Made by a program: the position numbers and the translations under genes
From: an uncultured Eubacteriales bacterium
Lineage (GTDB): Bacteria > Bacillota > Clostridia > Oscillospirales > CAG-272
Length of the DNA: 64,000 nucleotides
NCBI GenBank assembly: GCA_958414825.1
Contig: CATYXQ010000004.1
Coordinates: 1-64,000, forward strand
Direction: 5' to 3'
Shown: positions 25,714 to 34,214 of the stretch, one piece after another
How positions within the stretch are numbered: position 1 is the first letter of the stretch
Layout of the letters: the number at the start of each line of letters is the position of its first letter
Notes under the pieces: model-generated
The model's database searches: none
Seen by the model: only the letters and a program-made list of their open reading frames with translations
Told to the model about the DNA's origin: nothing

Positions 25714-26877
25714 TTACAGCGCCTCGATCACAGCCCTGTTTTCGTTTGCTCTCCATTCAACCCTGCAATTCAGCGCCTCGGCGATATGCCGCACCGGACA
25801 CATCATGCGGTCGTTTTTGATCTCAGGCGCAGCGTCCATCTGTACCGGTTCGCCGTCTGCCGTCAGCGTCCGGTCGCCCGCACGGAGCGTCAGCACCGCT
25901 TCCTCGCTCCGCAGCGTCGCCGTGCCGGTCTGCGCGTCCCACTCCACCGAAGCGCCCAAAGCCTCCGCTGCAAAGCGCACCGGCAGATACGCGCGACTGT
26001 TTTGTATGTATGGCACGGCCTCAAACTGAAGCGTCTCGCCGTCCGCCGTGTACTCGCTTTTGCCAATGACAAACTCGACCCTGCCGCATTTGCGCCTGAC
26101 CGGCGTGATTGTGTCGGATATGGCGATGCAGTCGTAGAGCGGCGTGCGCGTATCCATAAACAAAAGGCCGTGATAATTCCGCAGTCCCCAGCTATTCGCC
26201 ACGACCCACCGTTCGTGGCCGCCGTCCTTCGGACGCGTCCACCCCACAATGACCATCGCGTGATTGCCCCGCCATTTGCCGCTCTCCGGGTAGGGAATCA
26301 TTCCGTCGCTTCCAGTCTGGTAAAAGCTACCCCGAACCCGGTATCCGATCACCACCGGCATACCGGCCTTGAGCGCGGTTTTGATCTCCTCCGCGCCGTC
26401 AACAAACGCATATCCCTCAATGGCGCGTCCGCGCGCCTCGCAGACGAGACCGGGATGCGCGTCCTTGAATGCAAGCACCTCCGCCGCGATTTCGGGCATT
26501 TCATGCCGCCTGCCAAAATCCCGCCGCAGAAACGCGCCGTCCTTACGCAGCACCGCCGCGCCCTGATCGAGATACATCCCCTCGCCCATATACCCGCCGC
26601 CGTACCGCGTGCCGTAGATCGCAAACGGATCGACGTCCAGCCATTTGTTCGTGTGCCGGTACTCCGATATGTTTTTGGCTAAAGCGAACGCATGTCCGAC
26701 GCAGGAATTGGTATAGCCCTGATCCTGAATGATTTCCAATTCCGGCATATCCAGCATAAATTCCGCGTCCGGCACAATATCCCGCCCCGGAACAAAGCGC
26801 GCGATCCTGTACCCGCGCGGGTCGGGATTCTCCCGCAAAAGACAGCCCCGAAGCTCCAAATCCTTATCCATTTCCAT
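25714..26877 (-). CDS. Papain-like (C1 family) cysteine peptidase with a copper-amine-oxidase-N-type domain
   Basis: 387 residues without a signal peptide. Peptidase part about 40-245: catalytic Cys59 in QGYTNSCVGHAFA, His206 in GNHAMVIVGW and Asn228 in VANSWG, the C1 triad with the oxyanion Gln51 or Gln53 upstream. From about 262 to the end are two copper-amine-oxidase-N-like repeats (AVPYIQNSRAYLPVRFAAEALG and AAPEIKNDRMMCPVRHIAEALN, shown in part), a module common on clostridial surface proteins. It lies between the endolysin and holin genes and overlaps the endolysin start by 14 bases. A protease in a lysis cassette is unusual; it could cleave wall proteins, S-layer or cross-link peptides. 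Confidence 0.85.
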   Translation of the reverse strand: MEMDKDLELRGCLLRENPDPRGYRIARFVPGRDIVPDAEFMLDMPELEIIQDQGYTNSCVGHAFALAKNISEYRHTNKWLDVDPFAIYGTRYGGGYMGEGMYLDQGAAVLRKDGAFLRRDFGRRHEMPEIAAEVLAFKDAHPGLVCEARGRAIEGYAFVDGAEEIKTALKAGMPVVIGYRVRGSFYQTGSDGMIPYPESGKWRGNHAMVIVGWTRPKDGGHERWVVANSWGLRNYHGLLFMDTRTPLYDCIAISDTITPVRRKCGRVEFVIGKSEYTADGETLQFEAVPYIQNSRAYLPVRFAAEALGASVEWDAQTGTATLRSEEAVLTLRAGDRTLTADGEPVQMDAAPEIKNDRMMCPVRHIAEALNCRVEWRANENRAVIEAL

Positions 26878-27454
26878 TTCGTAAAACCTCCGCCATATTC
26901 TGTATGAGTTGCGGCAAATATTTCACCGCCGCAGCCGTCTTTTTCCAGTAGTCCGGGCTATTGATGACGCCGCGCCGCACAAGCGCCTCCAAATCGCGGT
27001 CAAGCTGTGTTTTCTCCGGAAAGGTATAGACGCCGACCGCATTCGGAATGCCAAGTACCTCCTCCGGATTCACCGCCTCTTTTCCGTCCGCGGCGCGCGC
27101 TTCAAAATGCAGATGCGCCCCGAACGAATACCCGGTATCGCCCATCACGCCGAGCGTTTCACCCGCGCGCACAGCCTGTCCCTCGCGCACCGCGCGGCTT
27201 GCCAGATGGCAGTAGTAGTGATACTGCCCGGATTCTGTTTTCACGCACACATAATTCCCCCACTGCCATGTGAGGTTGCTTTTGTCGGTCACGATCCGAG
27301 CGCGCACCACCGTCCCGCCCGAAACGGCGGTCACTTCCCACGAACCGACGCCCACAAGGTCGTATCCGCCGTGAAATTCTTTCCGCCCGTTTAAGATTCG
27401 CTCGCCGTAAGGCGAGGTCAGCTTCACCGTATCGCAGTCAAAGGGGATCTTCAT
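26864..27454 (-). CDS. M23-family metallopeptidase endolysin
   Basis: 196 residues. LytM-type zinc ligands: His28 and Asp32 in HGGYD, His116 in HLHFE, with catalytic His83 (YYCHLAS) and His114. M23 enzymes cut peptide bridges of peptidoglycan. The last 50 residues (DLEALVRRGVINSPDYW..) are a small motif often found at the end of phage lysins and may bind the wall. No signal peptide, so export would depend on the holin. Overlaps both neighbours by 4-14 bases. Confidence 0.88.
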   Translation of the reverse strand: MKIPFDCDTVKLTSPYGERILNGRKEFHGGYDLVGVGSWEVTAVSGGTVVRARIVTDKSNLTWQWGNYVCVKTESGQYHYYCHLASRAVREGQAVRAGETLGVMGDTGYSFGAHLHFEARAADGKEAVNPEEVLGIPNAVGVYTFPEKTQLDRDLEALVRRGVINSPDYWKKTAAAVKYLPQLIQNMAEVLRNGNG

Positions 27455-27687
27455 GCCAAATCTCCTTTCTGTCGGCGTTCTTCGAGCACGGTAATACGGT
27501 GCTCGTGGTCGTCGATCTGCTCGCCGTGATGCGTGATGCGCGCCTCGTTGCGCGCCATGTTCTGATTTAAGCTGTCAATCGAGCAGTTCAGCTTCGTGAT
27601 GCTCGAATTGAGCTTGATTATGGGCGAGATCACCGAGAGGCCGAAGCCGACTAAGGCGATAAGCCCCGTTACAATTTCCCACGTCAT
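27451..27687 (-). CDS. Small membrane-anchored coiled-coil protein (XhlA/hemolysin-like)
   Basis: 78 residues: one N-terminal membrane helix (WEIVTGLIALVGFGLSVISPII) and a polar coiled coil (SSITKLNCSIDSLNQNMARN..HRITVLEERRQ). This is the inverse of the usual XhlA order but the same lysis-cassette position and parts. It may be an accessory holin or spanin-like helper. Stop and endolysin start overlap as ATGA. Confidence 0.6.
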   Translation of the reverse strand: MTWEIVTGLIALVGFGLSVISPIIKLNSSITKLNCSIDSLNQNMARNEARITHHGEQIDDHEHRITVLEERRQKGDLA

Positions 27688-27699
27688 TTGTTTCCTCCT

Positions 27700-29409
27700 T
27701 TATGTCCCATATTCGCCCCGGTTACCGCCGGAACCGCACGCGCGGGCGGCGACGCGCCAGTAATCAATGCCGAGGTTATTGCGCAAACTAACACAAGCAA
27801 AACCGCCGTCGCCCCAAGAATCCAGACCGCCTAAAGCCAGCCATTCACGCCAACTGGTAGTTGCCGCACCGTCACGGGAAAAGTCCGCACAGTAGCCGGT
27901 AGTGGCGGAACTCGCAAAGGACTGTGCAAGCATATATGCTTCCTGGTCGTTTGCCTCCCAGTTGAGTTCTGCAACACATTTACTCCCTGCATCCGTTTCC
28001 TTTGGGATCGTACCAACCCTGTAACGGTTGGCGCCGCTGTTGCCTGCCTGAATGTCGGCGGCCTTGCGGTTAAGATACACGGCGTACTTTTCAGCGTCCC
28101 CGTAAAGCGTGGTATCAGCAGTCACCTCATACATACCGAGCATTATTTCAATACCCTGAATCTTACAGGGCTCTTTGCCGCTGATGTTATCGGTAGGACT
28201 GCCGTCATTGCCGAGCACACCGTTCGTGCTGCCGGTCTGCCACGGTTGCGCCACAATGTATGTGGCGGTTGTGGTGTTAAAGGGCGTTTCGGCGTCGAGG
28301 TTTACGGCCTTGTACGCCGTACCGTCCACCGTTACATCCTCAATGCTCAAAATCTTTGTAATATCGCACACATCGTAGCAGGCGGTTTGGTTTCTGTCTT
28401 TACTGGCGCCAAGCGATACGCATCTGCCTGCCGCAAAATACGCCGCCTGCGCGGCGGTGAGCAGCACGCGGGTCACGCCCGTTTCAGCGACTGCCGCCGT
28501 ATATGCGGCAGAATAACTGCGGCATCCACTCATTACCTGCGCGGAGCCGAGCGTTGCATATTTGATCTCCAGCATCAACTGCACAAAAGCAATATCGCAC
28601 AGACTCGCCCCGCAGTATTGATTCCCCCACTCACGCCACAAGCTGATCTGCCCGTCATGGCTGATCTGCGCCGACCCCGCCGAACCGGGGCGGCGGGTTG
28701 CGGGCTGCACGCCGGAAACGCTGGAAAGCCGCCCCGCCGCGTTGAATCCCGCCGCATACTTTGCATGGATCACAAAGGGACGCACGCTGTTATCGCGCGC
28801 CCGCACCGCTTCAGGGAGCGGCTTGAAGCCCTCGGACGGCTTCGCCCGGTATTCCACTTTTTTCGTCGTATCCGTCGCGGTTCTGCGCACCCAGCCGGTC
28901 ATCTGCATCACGCCGACCATACTGTCGGCAGGCGCGCCCGTAAAATCTCCCGCAATATCCTTTACCGCATGGATCACCGGCTCCAGCGTGTCCGCGTCAA
29001 TGGTATAGTTGCAGTCAAAGCACGCAAACAGCGGCAGATCCGCGTAGTCGTCCCGCGCCGCCAAAATATTGGTCGAGGGGACGCAGACAAGCCCCGCATT
29101 GCCGTCCAGCTTTGTCCCCGCGGGCGTGGGGTTGACGCTGTATCTATAAAACTCCGATGCGTGGGTATCGTCCGCCGATTTTGCCGCCGCCGTGAAAAAC
29201 CGGTTGGAAATTTCTGTAAGACTGCCGCCGCCCGCATAGATTTCGGCAAATTTTTTAAACGCTTCCCGCGCGCCGTGCGCCTCGATCAGCAGGGCGGCAA
29301 TTTGCGCGTCCGCGTCCGCTTCCGCCGCCGTCCTGCCCGCCGCCGCGCCCGCCGCATAGACTACCGGTATGTTTTCCGCTACTGCCGTCAGCTTGTCCGA
29401 TATGCTCAT
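27700..29409 (-). CDS. Phage tail-fibre/receptor-binding protein with a C-type-lectin-like tip
   Basis: 569 residues. N-terminal helix region (Ala-rich, about 1-75) suited to trimerisation or attachment, then a large beta domain. The C-terminal part (VAELNWEANDQEAYMLAQSF.., WREWLALGGLDSWGDGGF, RNNLGIDYWRVAARACGSGG) has the Trp/Gly-rich ending of formylglycine-enzyme/C-type-lectin folds used on phage tips for host recognition. It is the last of the tail genes before lysis, where receptor-binding proteins usually lie. I find no reverse transcriptase, so variable-region diversification is not supported. Confidence 0.6.
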   Translation of the reverse strand: MSISDKLTAVAENIPVVYAAGAAAGRTAAEADADAQIAALLIEAHGAREAFKKFAEIYAGGGSLTEISNRFFTAAAKSADDTHASEFYRYSVNPTPAGTKLDGNAGLVCVPSTNILAARDDYADLPLFACFDCNYTIDADTLEPVIHAVKDIAGDFTGAPADSMVGVMQMTGWVRRTATDTTKKVEYRAKPSEGFKPLPEAVRARDNSVRPFVIHAKYAAGFNAAGRLSSVSGVQPATRRPGSAGSAQISHDGQISLWREWGNQYCGASLCDIAFVQLMLEIKYATLGSAQVMSGCRSYSAAYTAAVAETGVTRVLLTAAQAAYFAAGRCVSLGASKDRNQTACYDVCDITKILSIEDVTVDGTAYKAVNLDAETPFNTTTATYIVAQPWQTGSTNGVLGNDGSPTDNISGKEPCKIQGIEIMLGMYEVTADTTLYGDAEKYAVYLNRKAADIQAGNSGANRYRVGTIPKETDAGSKCVAELNWEANDQEAYMLAQSFASSATTGYCADFSRDGAATTSWREWLALGGLDSWGDGGFACVSLRNNLGIDYWRVAARACGSGGNRGEYGT

Positions 29410-29421
29410 ATTTCTCCTCCT

Positions 29422-29922
29422 TTACGCCTGAGAAAACGCCGTGATTTCAAAGGCCGCCGTCTCGCCCGTCACCGCCGCGCCGTAATAGACCGCGCTGTAA
29501 TATGTGTCCTCGCCGGAAGCTTCGATTGTCATATCGTAAATGACAATCGACCCGCCGCCGCTTCCGCTCAGCATACCGCCGCTCCACCCGCTGCTCCAAT
29601 ATCCGCCGCCCTCTATGGGGGGTGAGAACAGAAAGCATCCGTTTTGGGTCATGACGTGCGTGGAATCTCCGGTCGGGATCGCGATTGTTTTCGTCGTTCC
29701 GTCGCCGAGATACACAGTAGCGGTCACGCTCTGATACGTGTTGTGAAAGGTCACGCTGACAGACGCGCCGCCCGACGGAATTTGCGCAATATATCCGGGC
29801 AGGTCGCTCAGCGCCGCGCCGGACGGTACGCTCACGCCCTTTGCCGTGACTGCGCTTTTGCAGCTGCCAATGGCGGCGGAGAGCTTTGCACCCGTCTGCG
29901 TCAAACTCGATGCAATGCTCAT
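29422..29922 (-). CDS. Tail-tip accessory protein, Ala/Ser/Gly-rich
   Basis: 166 residues. Starts with a helix (SIASSLTQTGAKLSAAIGSCKSAV), contains the short motif GVSVPSGAALSDLPGYIAQIPSG often seen in phage baseplate/fibre proteins, then a beta-rich, Gly-rich half (SSGWSGGMLSGSGGGS). Likely part of the tail-fibre assembly. Its start overlaps the collagen-like fibre gene by 4 bases. Confidence 0.5.
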   Translation of the reverse strand: MSIASSLTQTGAKLSAAIGSCKSAVTAKGVSVPSGAALSDLPGYIAQIPSGGASVSVTFHNTYQSVTATVYLGDGTTKTIAIPTGDSTHVMTQNGCFLFSPPIEGGGYWSSGWSGGMLSGSGGGSIVIYDMTIEASGEDTYYSAVYYGAAVTGETAAFEITAFSQA

Positions 29923-31289
29923 ACCGTACCTCCAATCATCGCGTCAAGCGAAGCGATAACCGCGTCCACGTCGCCGATCATAGCGTCTATCTCCGCCTTG
30001 GTGTACGTGTTTTGGGAGACTTCGGCGGCTATTTCCGCTTTGTCGGCGGCGGTCAGTATGTAACTGTCCCCCTTGTCTCCCTTATCGCCTTTCGCGCCCG
30101 GTTCTCCCTTGTCTCCCTTGTCTCCCTTTGCCCCCGGCGCGCCTGTGTCGCCTTTCTCTCCTTTTTCGCCGGGATCGCCTTTGTCTCCTTTTTCTCCCGG
30201 CTCGCCTTTCAGCACAGACAGCGGCGCGCCGTTTATATAGTCCTGCTCCAGCGCCGCTATCGCGTCCAGCGCCGCGTTTGTGTCTCCGAGCAGATCTTCT
30301 TTTTGTTCGGGCGTCATGTCCGCATAGGTAAATGCCGCTCCCGGCTCTCCTTTTTCACCCCGGATGTTTGCGCCGTCGGCGGCGGGCATATCGGATTTGC
30401 TCGCCGACCAGCTGAGATTCCCGGCGGCGTCTACCGACGGGGTATAATAGCCGCCGTCTGTTCCCGCGTCCCCTTTTGCCCCCGTCTCGCCTTTCTCGCC
30501 CTTGATGTTCGCGCCGGACACGCCCGGCATACCGCTTTTACTCGCGCGAAAGCTCAAATTTCCCGCGCCGTCTACCGCCGGGATATAGTACCCCCCGGCC
30601 TCTCCCGCCGCGCCCGCGTCTCCTTTTTCGCCTTTCTCTCCTTTTTCGCCCGGCTCGCCGCGCTCGCCTTTCTCCCCCGCCAAGCCTTTCGGTGCTGTAA
30701 ATTCAGCAGTTGCGCCGGTGTCAAAAGTTTGTCTGTAGATATTCCCGCCGTCCGAGTCCTCGGCAACAAACACCGTGCTAACAATTTTTGCACCTGTTGC
30801 GCCAGTGTCGCCTTTCTCGCCTTGCTCCCCGCGATCGCCTTTTTCGCCTTTGAATTTGCCTGCGTCAGCGTCATCACGTACAGATTGCGCGATTGCTTTT
30901 GTATCTTCGCTCAATGTAATAAGCTGCTCGTATTCGTTTGGTGTTGGTTTGGACGCTTCGGTGCCGTCTGTATAGATTCCTTTGTTGATATACACGGATG
31001 CTATTACGCTGGGGAGGATTTTTTCACCGTTTTGACCGACAACACCGATTTGTAATGTTCCGGGTTTTGTCAGCGTTTCCCACGGTACAGTGCAAATATT
31101 AGATGCGTCAAGCAATATTTTTTTCACGCTTCCGCTTCCCGCAAATACAGCGGTCTTGGTATATCCATCCCATTCTTCGTCAAATTCAAATTGCGTGTAT
31201 ACGGTTTCGATAGAGCGTTCTGTCAGTATACTATAGTCGCAGCGATCAATGTCCCGTCCCGCAAACTTGATTGTAATTTGTCCTGTCAT
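29919..31289 (-). CDS. Collagen-like tail fibre protein
   Basis: 456 residues. Residues 1-140 form a beta domain and a helix (YEQLITLSEDTKAIAQSV..) as in Gram-positive phage fibre/BppU-like N-termini. Then come several blocks of Gly-X-Y repeats rich in GEKGD/GEKGE triplets (about 148-400), split by repeated non-collagen inserts that resemble each other (GYYIPAVDGAGNLSFRASKSG and GYYTPSVDAAGNLSWSASKSD, quoted in part). The C-terminus is a short helix. Such repeats make a trimeric collagen-type shaft. The repeats invite length change by recombination. Confidence 0.8.
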   Translation of the reverse strand: MTGQITIKFAGRDIDRCDYSILTERSIETVYTQFEFDEEWDGYTKTAVFAGSGSVKKILLDASNICTVPWETLTKPGTLQIGVVGQNGEKILPSVIASVYINKGIYTDGTEASKPTPNEYEQLITLSEDTKAIAQSVRDDADAGKFKGEKGDRGEQGEKGDTGATGAKIVSTVFVAEDSDGGNIYRQTFDTGATAEFTAPKGLAGEKGERGEPGEKGEKGEKGDAGAAGEAGGYYIPAVDGAGNLSFRASKSGMPGVSGANIKGEKGETGAKGDAGTDGGYYTPSVDAAGNLSWSASKSDMPAADGANIRGEKGEPGAAFTYADMTPEQKEDLLGDTNAALDAIAALEQDYINGAPLSVLKGEPGEKGDKGDPGEKGEKGDTGAPGAKGDKGDKGEPGAKGDKGDKGDSYILTAADKAEIAAEVSQNTYTKAEIDAMIGDVDAVIASLDAMIGGTV

Positions 31290-31870
31290 ACTGCCTCCAC
31301 GCCATATATTAAAACAGTTCCGCTGGTACGTATGTTGTCATACGTAATGTGGTTTGTATTAATGGTGCCTTCTATTTTTTCAAATGTCATTTGCGCGTTA
31401 TCGTCTAAAAAACAGTAAATTGCGATTGCGCCGTTTACGTATATGTCTAAGATACAGGTGTTACTGGAAATAGAACTGTTTCCGATGATGAAACCACCAC
31501 CGTTTGTAGCAGTTAGGTATAGTTTACTGTATTGATTAATATTTTTAGGGAGTGTGACGTCTGTCATCTCGTCTTCCTCCGAAGTATTGACCGTAACCAA
31601 TAAATTAAGGTTTTTCTTTAGTTCTACACTATCTAAACGGTTGGCAATGTGCAAAAATGCATCATTTGGCGTGGGATTGCTTGTAACATCCACACCAAGC
31701 GCTTCGGCGGTTGCATCCGTCAATATATTGTTGACATTGTACGGCGTTCCCGGTTCACTGGGTTCATCATCGCGTTTGAGGTAGATATACCCTATAAATG
31801 TGCCGCTCGCGTTGTATTGCGCCATTCGCACCGCGCCGTTTATAACTTGTGTCGGTACCCTGTCTTTCAT
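31286..31870 (-). CDS. Tail-associated structural protein
   Basis: 194 residues, not recognised. N-terminus VPTQVINGAVRMAQYNASGTF and a middle DPTAEALGVDV/FLHIANRLDSVELKKNLNLL helix, then a beta-rich end (YSKLYLTATNGGGFII). Overlaps the genes on both sides by 4 bases, so it belongs to the tail-fibre operon; a fibre or baseplate component is likely. Confidence 0.5.
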   Translation of the reverse strand: MKDRVPTQVINGAVRMAQYNASGTFIGYIYLKRDDEPSEPGTPYNVNNILTDATAEALGVDVTSNPTPNDAFLHIANRLDSVELKKNLNLLVTVNTSEEDEMTDVTLPKNINQYSKLYLTATNGGGFIIGNSSISSNTCILDIYVNGAIAIYCFLDDNAQMTFEKIEGTINTNHITYDNIRTSGTVLIYGVEAV

Positions 31871-32358
31871 AAAATTCCTCCTGCAAAAATTTCACCGCTG
31901 TAGGCAAATGCTGCAGCGGTGTTTTTGATGTTGTTTTCAGCTTGCGTGGCTTTTGTGTTGGCAGAATCCGCGCTTTGCTTTAAGTTTTCTTCCATATTGT
32001 TTGCGTCAGTGTAAGTCAGGTAGCGCATGGTATCAGGCATTGCTTTTTTCAAAGGTGGTGGAATATTGTCTATTACATAATTGATATTATCTAAATATTG
32101 CTGCATTTGTGATGCCGTATAGGTGTCCGACGGCTGGAAATCATTTTTAACGGTAATGATCGTAATATCGGGGAACGGCGCGTTTGATTCACTGTCTGCC
32201 ACGTCATACTGAGTTCGCAAGTTTGCAAGCAAATTGTTTTCTGATTTAATTGTGATTGTTACTGTTCGACAAAACGACGCGACACGGTTTAAATCCATAT
32301 ATTCGTATGTCGCGTTTGCTGTGCGATTGTATATGAGGCCGGATGTGTCTATATTCAT
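31867..32358 (-). CDS. Tail/baseplate protein, unrecognised
   Basis: 163 residues. First part (NIDTSGLIYNRTANATYEYMDLNRVA) is like small baseplate wedge-type proteins of Gram-positive phages; the C-terminal half has a helix rich in Ala/Asn (ENLKQSADSANTKATQAENNI). ATGA-type overlaps on both sides. No catalytic motif seen. Confidence 0.5.
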   Translation of the reverse strand: MNIDTSGLIYNRTANATYEYMDLNRVASFCRTVTITIKSENNLLANLRTQYDVADSESNAPFPDITIITVKNDFQPSDTYTASQMQQYLDNINYVIDNIPPPLKKAMPDTMRYLTYTDANNMEENLKQSADSANTKATQAENNIKNTAAAFAYSGEIFAGGIL

Positions 32359-33821
32359 ACGTTTTTCCCCCTTATGGTCAGCGTGGAGGCAAACAGATTT
32401 GTGATTGACGTTTCCCGCTTAGTAATAATCCCAGTAAAATCGGCGTCCAATATATCTATAGTCTGCACACGATCGCCCGGCGCTTCGTTTGTGATGATGA
32501 TTTTTTGCGCAACCTCCGTGTTGTCTATATAATATGCATACAAACTGTCAATCAGTGCGTTTGCCCGTGTCTGCGTGACCAGCGTAGCCGTTGTAATTTC
32601 TACCGGATTATCCGGTGTTCCGGATACAACATTTGGATTGCTTTTGAGCACGTAACCCATTGTGTCGTAGTAAGTTACACCGTCAATCTCTATGCTATCC
32701 GCTCCCTCGCTTGCGCTGGTAGAATATGTATGATAAGCCAGTTTGACGGACGTTACAACCGGGTTTGCCTTGATTGACGCGCCGGTGTAAATATTTCCTG
32801 TGGGAATTTGTTTTGCCGTCTGTGGCAAGGTAAATATGCGGATAACTTCGCTGTCCGCAGTGGTACATACCGCTCCGATGGCGAATAGAAGTTGATGCAG
32901 GGCGGATCGCTTGTTGCCCTCCGGGATATATCCGCTGAGCGCTATGGATTGAAGATTGGCCTGCATTGACCACGGGAACGTATCGCCGAGGATGTCCACT
33001 GCGATTTGTTTTGCGGTTTGGTTTATATACATCTTGGCAGGAAAAGGCTGTTCTGCGAGTATTCCGATGGACGATTGACAGGATACTGCATAATTGCTGT
33101 ACGCTGTGGTGTCTGCGCTGCGCAGATAATGCGCGGCTGCAAGCTCGCTGTCCCGATAAATTTTAAATGGCTGCCGCGACTGGAACATATACCGCATTTG
33201 CGTTTGTGGGCGTAGCGTAAATGTGCTGGTATCAATCGCGAGTTCTTCGGAAATCGGGTTTACCTCTTGGATCAAGTTTGCCGCTGTGAAATCGGATGGC
33301 GTAAAAAGACGCTCTATGCCAAATATCACTTTTTGTATACGTGCAAATCTGCGGGGTTTGGATGAAGATACGAATTCAATTTTAATTTTGTTGTACAGCG
33401 AAACTACACGTTCAATTGCAAAATCTGCACTGCCGGTATACTGTACGGTTTGAAGCAAAGTTGAATCGTTATACCAACTGATATTAACAACATACTGCAC
33501 ATCCTCTAACATGTCGAACAGTATGGTCAGACCGGAGGACGTATAATTTTCCGACAATACGATTTCCAATCCTACGCCGGATGCATATATGCCTGAATCG
33601 TCGGATTGCTCCAGCGACACATACCCATAATCCGCACTTGTATAGCCGTAAATATCCACATTGCCGTTTAGTTTCCAGCGGCCAGATTCGCCGGTGGCAA
33701 CCAGAAGCGGGGAAGCGCCTGCTGAAAGGTTATCTAAACTCGCGTAGGATTGTATTTGACCGCTGTATGATGCGTTATCATCTGCTCCGGGTGCAATGTC
33801 CGAATAAATAATCTGTATCAT
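32355..33821 (-). CDS. Tail-tip protein following Dit (putative Tal/baseplate hub or fibre)
   Basis: 488 residues. ATG 33821 overlaps the previous stop as ATGA and follows AGAGGTTGCCGGT; an upstream in-frame ATG at 33875 would overlap by 58 bases and is not chosen. Beta-rich with a segment near 90-200 (GLTILFDMLEDVQYVVNISWYN..) and a hub-like region (SRQPFKIYRDSELAAAHYL.., ILGDTFPWSMQANL). Position after a Dit-like protein fits the tail-associated hub, but the family was not recognised with certainty. No peptidase motif seen. Confidence 0.55.
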   Translation of the reverse strand: MIQIIYSDIAPGADDNASYSGQIQSYASLDNLSAGASPLLVATGESGRWKLNGNVDIYGYTSADYGYVSLEQSDDSGIYASGVGLEIVLSENYTSSGLTILFDMLEDVQYVVNISWYNDSTLLQTVQYTGSADFAIERVVSLYNKIKIEFVSSSKPRRFARIQKVIFGIERLFTPSDFTAANLIQEVNPISEELAIDTSTFTLRPQTQMRYMFQSRQPFKIYRDSELAAAHYLRSADTTAYSNYAVSCQSSIGILAEQPFPAKMYINQTAKQIAVDILGDTFPWSMQANLQSIALSGYIPEGNKRSALHQLLFAIGAVCTTADSEVIRIFTLPQTAKQIPTGNIYTGASIKANPVVTSVKLAYHTYSTSASEGADSIEIDGVTYYDTMGYVLKSNPNVVSGTPDNPVEITTATLVTQTRANALIDSLYAYYIDNTEVAQKIIITNEAPGDRVQTIDILDADFTGIITKRETSITNLFASTLTIRGKNV

Positions 33822-34213
33822 ACCGGCAACCTCTGCGGAGCCATAGCAATCACGGAAAAAGAAAGATTTTTCCATCGGTTTGCGTCCTCTCCGATTAAAA
33901 TCAATTCATCGTCACCTGTGGTGATATATGCTTCAAACGTCAGTGTTCCCTGGCCGTAAGGCACGACGATGATATGGCTGTCTTTCGGTGACGATATGAC
34001 CTCATAGAAGGCATCGTATGTTTCCGGCGCCGCCTGTTTGGGGTCTACTGTAAACTGATAATTGTAAAAGGTGCCGATAATGTCGCGCACCATTTTACCG
34101 GATACGGACAATCGTCCGGCATTGTCGCCGTCCGTGACTGAGAACGACCGTTTGACAGTCAGTACGCGGATACCGCTGTATGTTGTACCGTCAATTTGAA
34201 TGTATTTCTGCAT
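33818..34213 (-). CDS. Phage tail protein, distal-tail-like
   Basis: 131 residues. Beta-rich (YIQIDGTTYSGIRVLTVKRSF.., GTFYNYQFTVDPKQAAPETYDAFYEVIS, quoted in part). Small proteins of this type directly after the tape measure are usually the distal-tail or tail-completion component. 2 bases after the tape-measure start region (34215) and coupled by ATGA to the hub gene. Confidence 0.55.
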   Translation of the reverse strand: MQKYIQIDGTTYSGIRVLTVKRSFSVTDGDNAGRLSVSGKMVRDIIGTFYNYQFTVDPKQAAPETYDAFYEVISSPKDSHIIVVPYGQGTLTFEAYITTGDDELILIGEDANRWKNLSFSVIAMAPQRLPV

Positions 34214-34214
34214 G

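Noticed and set aside
27700..29409. Diversity-generating retroelement
   Set aside because: No reverse transcriptase gene and no adenine-rich template copy of the C-terminal region found within the window.
28246..31055. Long plus-strand Arg-rich open frames opposite the tail-fibre genes
   Set aside because: Shadow frames from GC-skewed codons of the minus-strand fibre genes; no start signals.
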